From contig DASPIK010000104.1 of the NCBI GenBank assembly GCA_035629075.1, forward strand, positions 1 to 64,000: a stretch of 64,000 nucleotides of DNA. The letters are read 5' to 3'. The stretch is from JAEZPW01 sp035629075. GTDB taxonomy: Bacteria; Acidobacteriota; Terriglobia; Terriglobales; Acidobacteriaceae. Shown here one piece after another: positions 62,900 through 64,000 of this stretch; positions within the stretch are counted from its first letter, which is position 1; every line of letters begins with the position of its first letter. Position numbers and translations under genes: made by a program. The notes beneath the pieces are model-generated. The model worked only from the letters and a program-made list of their open reading frames with translations, ran no database searches and had not been told where the DNA came from.

Positions 62900-63931
62900 G
62901 TGCCGATCCATACTGACGGTTGCGAAGGTTCCTTTCGCTTGCAAACTTTGACCTCGAGACCCGAAACTATTGTCTTGAAGAACGACACGCAGAACTGGAC
63001 TGGCCGTATCCGCTCGGGCGACATGCGAGCCATGGCGCGCGCCATTACCGCCGTCGAGAATCGCGCGCCCGACTCACCTGCGCTCCTCAAAGCACTTTTT
63101 CCCTACAGCGGCAGAGCACAGGTGATCGGTTTGACCGGCGCTCCTGGCGCTGGAAAAAGCACCCTTGTCGATCATCTTGCGCGCGAGTTCCGCAACCAGC
63201 AGAAGACAGTCGGTATCGTCGCCGTTGATCCCACAAGTCCCTACACCGGCGGAGCGATTTTAGGCGACCGCATCCGTATGCAATCGCACCACTCAGATCC
63301 AGGCATTTACATCCGCAGCATGGCGACTCGTGGCTCGCTCGGCGGGCTGGCACGCACAACGGCTGACGTGACCACGGTTCTGGACGCGAGCGGGCGAGAC
63401 GTGATCCTCGTCGAAACCGTCGGGGTCGGTCAGGATGAGGTTGACATCGTCCGCCTCGCGGACCTAACCGTCGTCATTCTCGTTCCCGGGATGGGTGACG
63501 ACGTGCAATCCATCAAGGCCGGCATCATGGAGATCGCCGACATTTTCGTGATCAACAAAGCCGACCGCGAGGGTGCCGAGCGCGTTGAACGTGAGATTCG
63601 TGCTCTGCAATCGTTGGCTTCGCGAGCTGACAAGTGGACTCCTCCTATCGTGAAAACGGTCGCAAGCGAAGGCAAAGGCATCGCTGAGCTTGTGGAGGCG
63701 ATTTCAAGCTACTACACATTCCTGCGGCAGAATGGGCTCGCCCATCGCAAGCGCGTTGAGAACTGGCGCGAACGTATCATCGAGATGCTCCGGGACTCGC
63801 TTATGGAACAGGTCTTGCGCGAGCACTTGAACGACGGAGCAGCATCGCGGTACGCCGAAGAAGTTGCCGAGCATAAGCGTGATCCGTACACGCTCGTCGA
63901 AGAAATTATAGGAACTCTGGGGAAGAATTGA
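62900..63931 (+). CDS. meaB: Methylmalonyl-CoA mutase-associated GTPase MeaB/ArgK
   Basis: MeaB is a G3E-type P-loop GTPase that protects and reloads B12-dependent methylmalonyl-CoA mutase. The Walker A motif is GAPGAGKS (near residue 80). Further marks are VDPTSPYTGGAILGDRIRMQ (in part), the Walker-B-like VILVETVGVGQDEVD and the guanine-specificity NKAD. The start is unsure: GTG 62900 and TTG 62975 both fit, and neither has a clear ribosome-binding site. Its stop overlaps the start of the epimerase gene (TGATG). Confidence 0.93.
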   Translation: MPIHTDGCEGSFRLQTLTSRPETIVLKNDTQNWTGRIRSGDMRAMARAITAVENRAPDSPALLKALFPYSGRAQVIGLTGAPGAGKSTLVDHLAREFRNQQKTVGIVAVDPTSPYTGGAILGDRIRMQSHHSDPGIYIRSMATRGSLGGLARTTADVTTVLDASGRDVILVETVGVGQDEVDIVRLADLTVVILVPGMGDDVQSIKAGIMEIADIFVINKADREGAERVEREIRALQSLASRADKWTPPIVKTVASEGKGIAELVEAISSYYTFLRQNGLAHRKRVENWRERIIEMLRDSLMEQVLREHLNDGAASRYAEEVAEHKRDPYTLVEEIIGTLGKN

Positions 63932-64000
63932 TGTTTACGATCGATCATCTGGGAATTGCGGTGAAATCGCTCGCTGCGGCGAAAAAGTTCTACGAGGACC
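63931..64000 (+). CDS. mce: Methylmalonyl-CoA epimerase, partial (cut by window end)
   Basis: Only the first 23 codons are present: MFTIDHLGIAVKSLAAAKKF. This matches the start of VOC-fold methylmalonyl-CoA epimerases, with the first metal His in DHLGIAV. Overlap with meaB supports a propionyl/methylmalonyl-CoA operon. The rest of the gene is outside the window. Confidence 0.75.
   Translation, partial: MFTIDHLGIAVKSLAAAKKFYED

Overview
The window is about 60% GC bacterial chromosome and fits an acidobacterium of the Terriglobia/Koribacter type. This is an inference from gene content and style: a long RNase E/G gene beside rodA and mrdA, a compact pilMNOPQ operon, glycine-zipper lipoproteins, short GC-rich terminator hairpins, and GTCATCCTGAGCG-type interspersed repeats. 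No rRNA, tRNA, CRISPR array, insertion sequence or prophage was seen.

Layout. 85-8809 (minus): an eight-gene, mostly overlapping glycan operon with a SAM methyltransferase, an unusual glycosidase-like protein, two NDP-sugar epimerases/dehydratases, a B12-binding radical SAM enzyme and three glycosyltransferases. 9156-12003 (minus): a soluble hybrid histidine kinase and an NtrC-type sigma54 activator. 12484-17292 (minus): three envelope proteins (glycine-zipper lipoprotein, BNR/sortilin-repeat propeller, and an outer-membrane barrel/Ig-like/OmpA protein). 17779-21977 (plus): a second NtrC-type regulator with a membrane kinase and an Ig-like lipoprotein. 22114-25647: a TPR protein, an unknown exported protein and an MFS transporter. 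25730-29580: fabI, then tsaE, nnr and a K+ channel. 29684-34365: a serine hydrolase and two APC amino-acid permeases. 34556-38755 (minus): thiE, a frameshifted small exported protein, accC, accB (with an in-frame TGA) and an Xaa-Pro peptidase. 38853-44649 (minus): a type IV pilus assembly operon headed by a small helix-turn-helix gene. 45187-48594: a six-PAS membrane histidine kinase. 48853-56516 (minus): a giant RNase E/G homologue, rodA and mrdA. 56902-61607 (plus): rpsT, then a tightly coupled psd-pssA-(ASADH-like)-lptE-holA operon. 61773-64000: a DUF465 protein, rimI, meaB and the start of a methylmalonyl-CoA epimerase.

How the genes work together. Much of the window concerns the cell envelope: glycan assembly, outer-membrane proteins, pili, the elongasome (RodA/PBP2), phospholipid head groups and LPS export. 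It also carries fatty-acid synthesis (accB, accC, fabI) and two sigma54-type signalling pairs.

The observations most worth a second look are the TGA inside accB just before the biotin-attachment motif, the roughly 770-residue repeat-bearing insertion inside the S1 domain of the RNase E/G homologue, the apparently circularly permuted glycosidase in the glycan cluster, and an aspartate-semialdehyde-dehydrogenase-like protein that has lost its catalytic cysteine.
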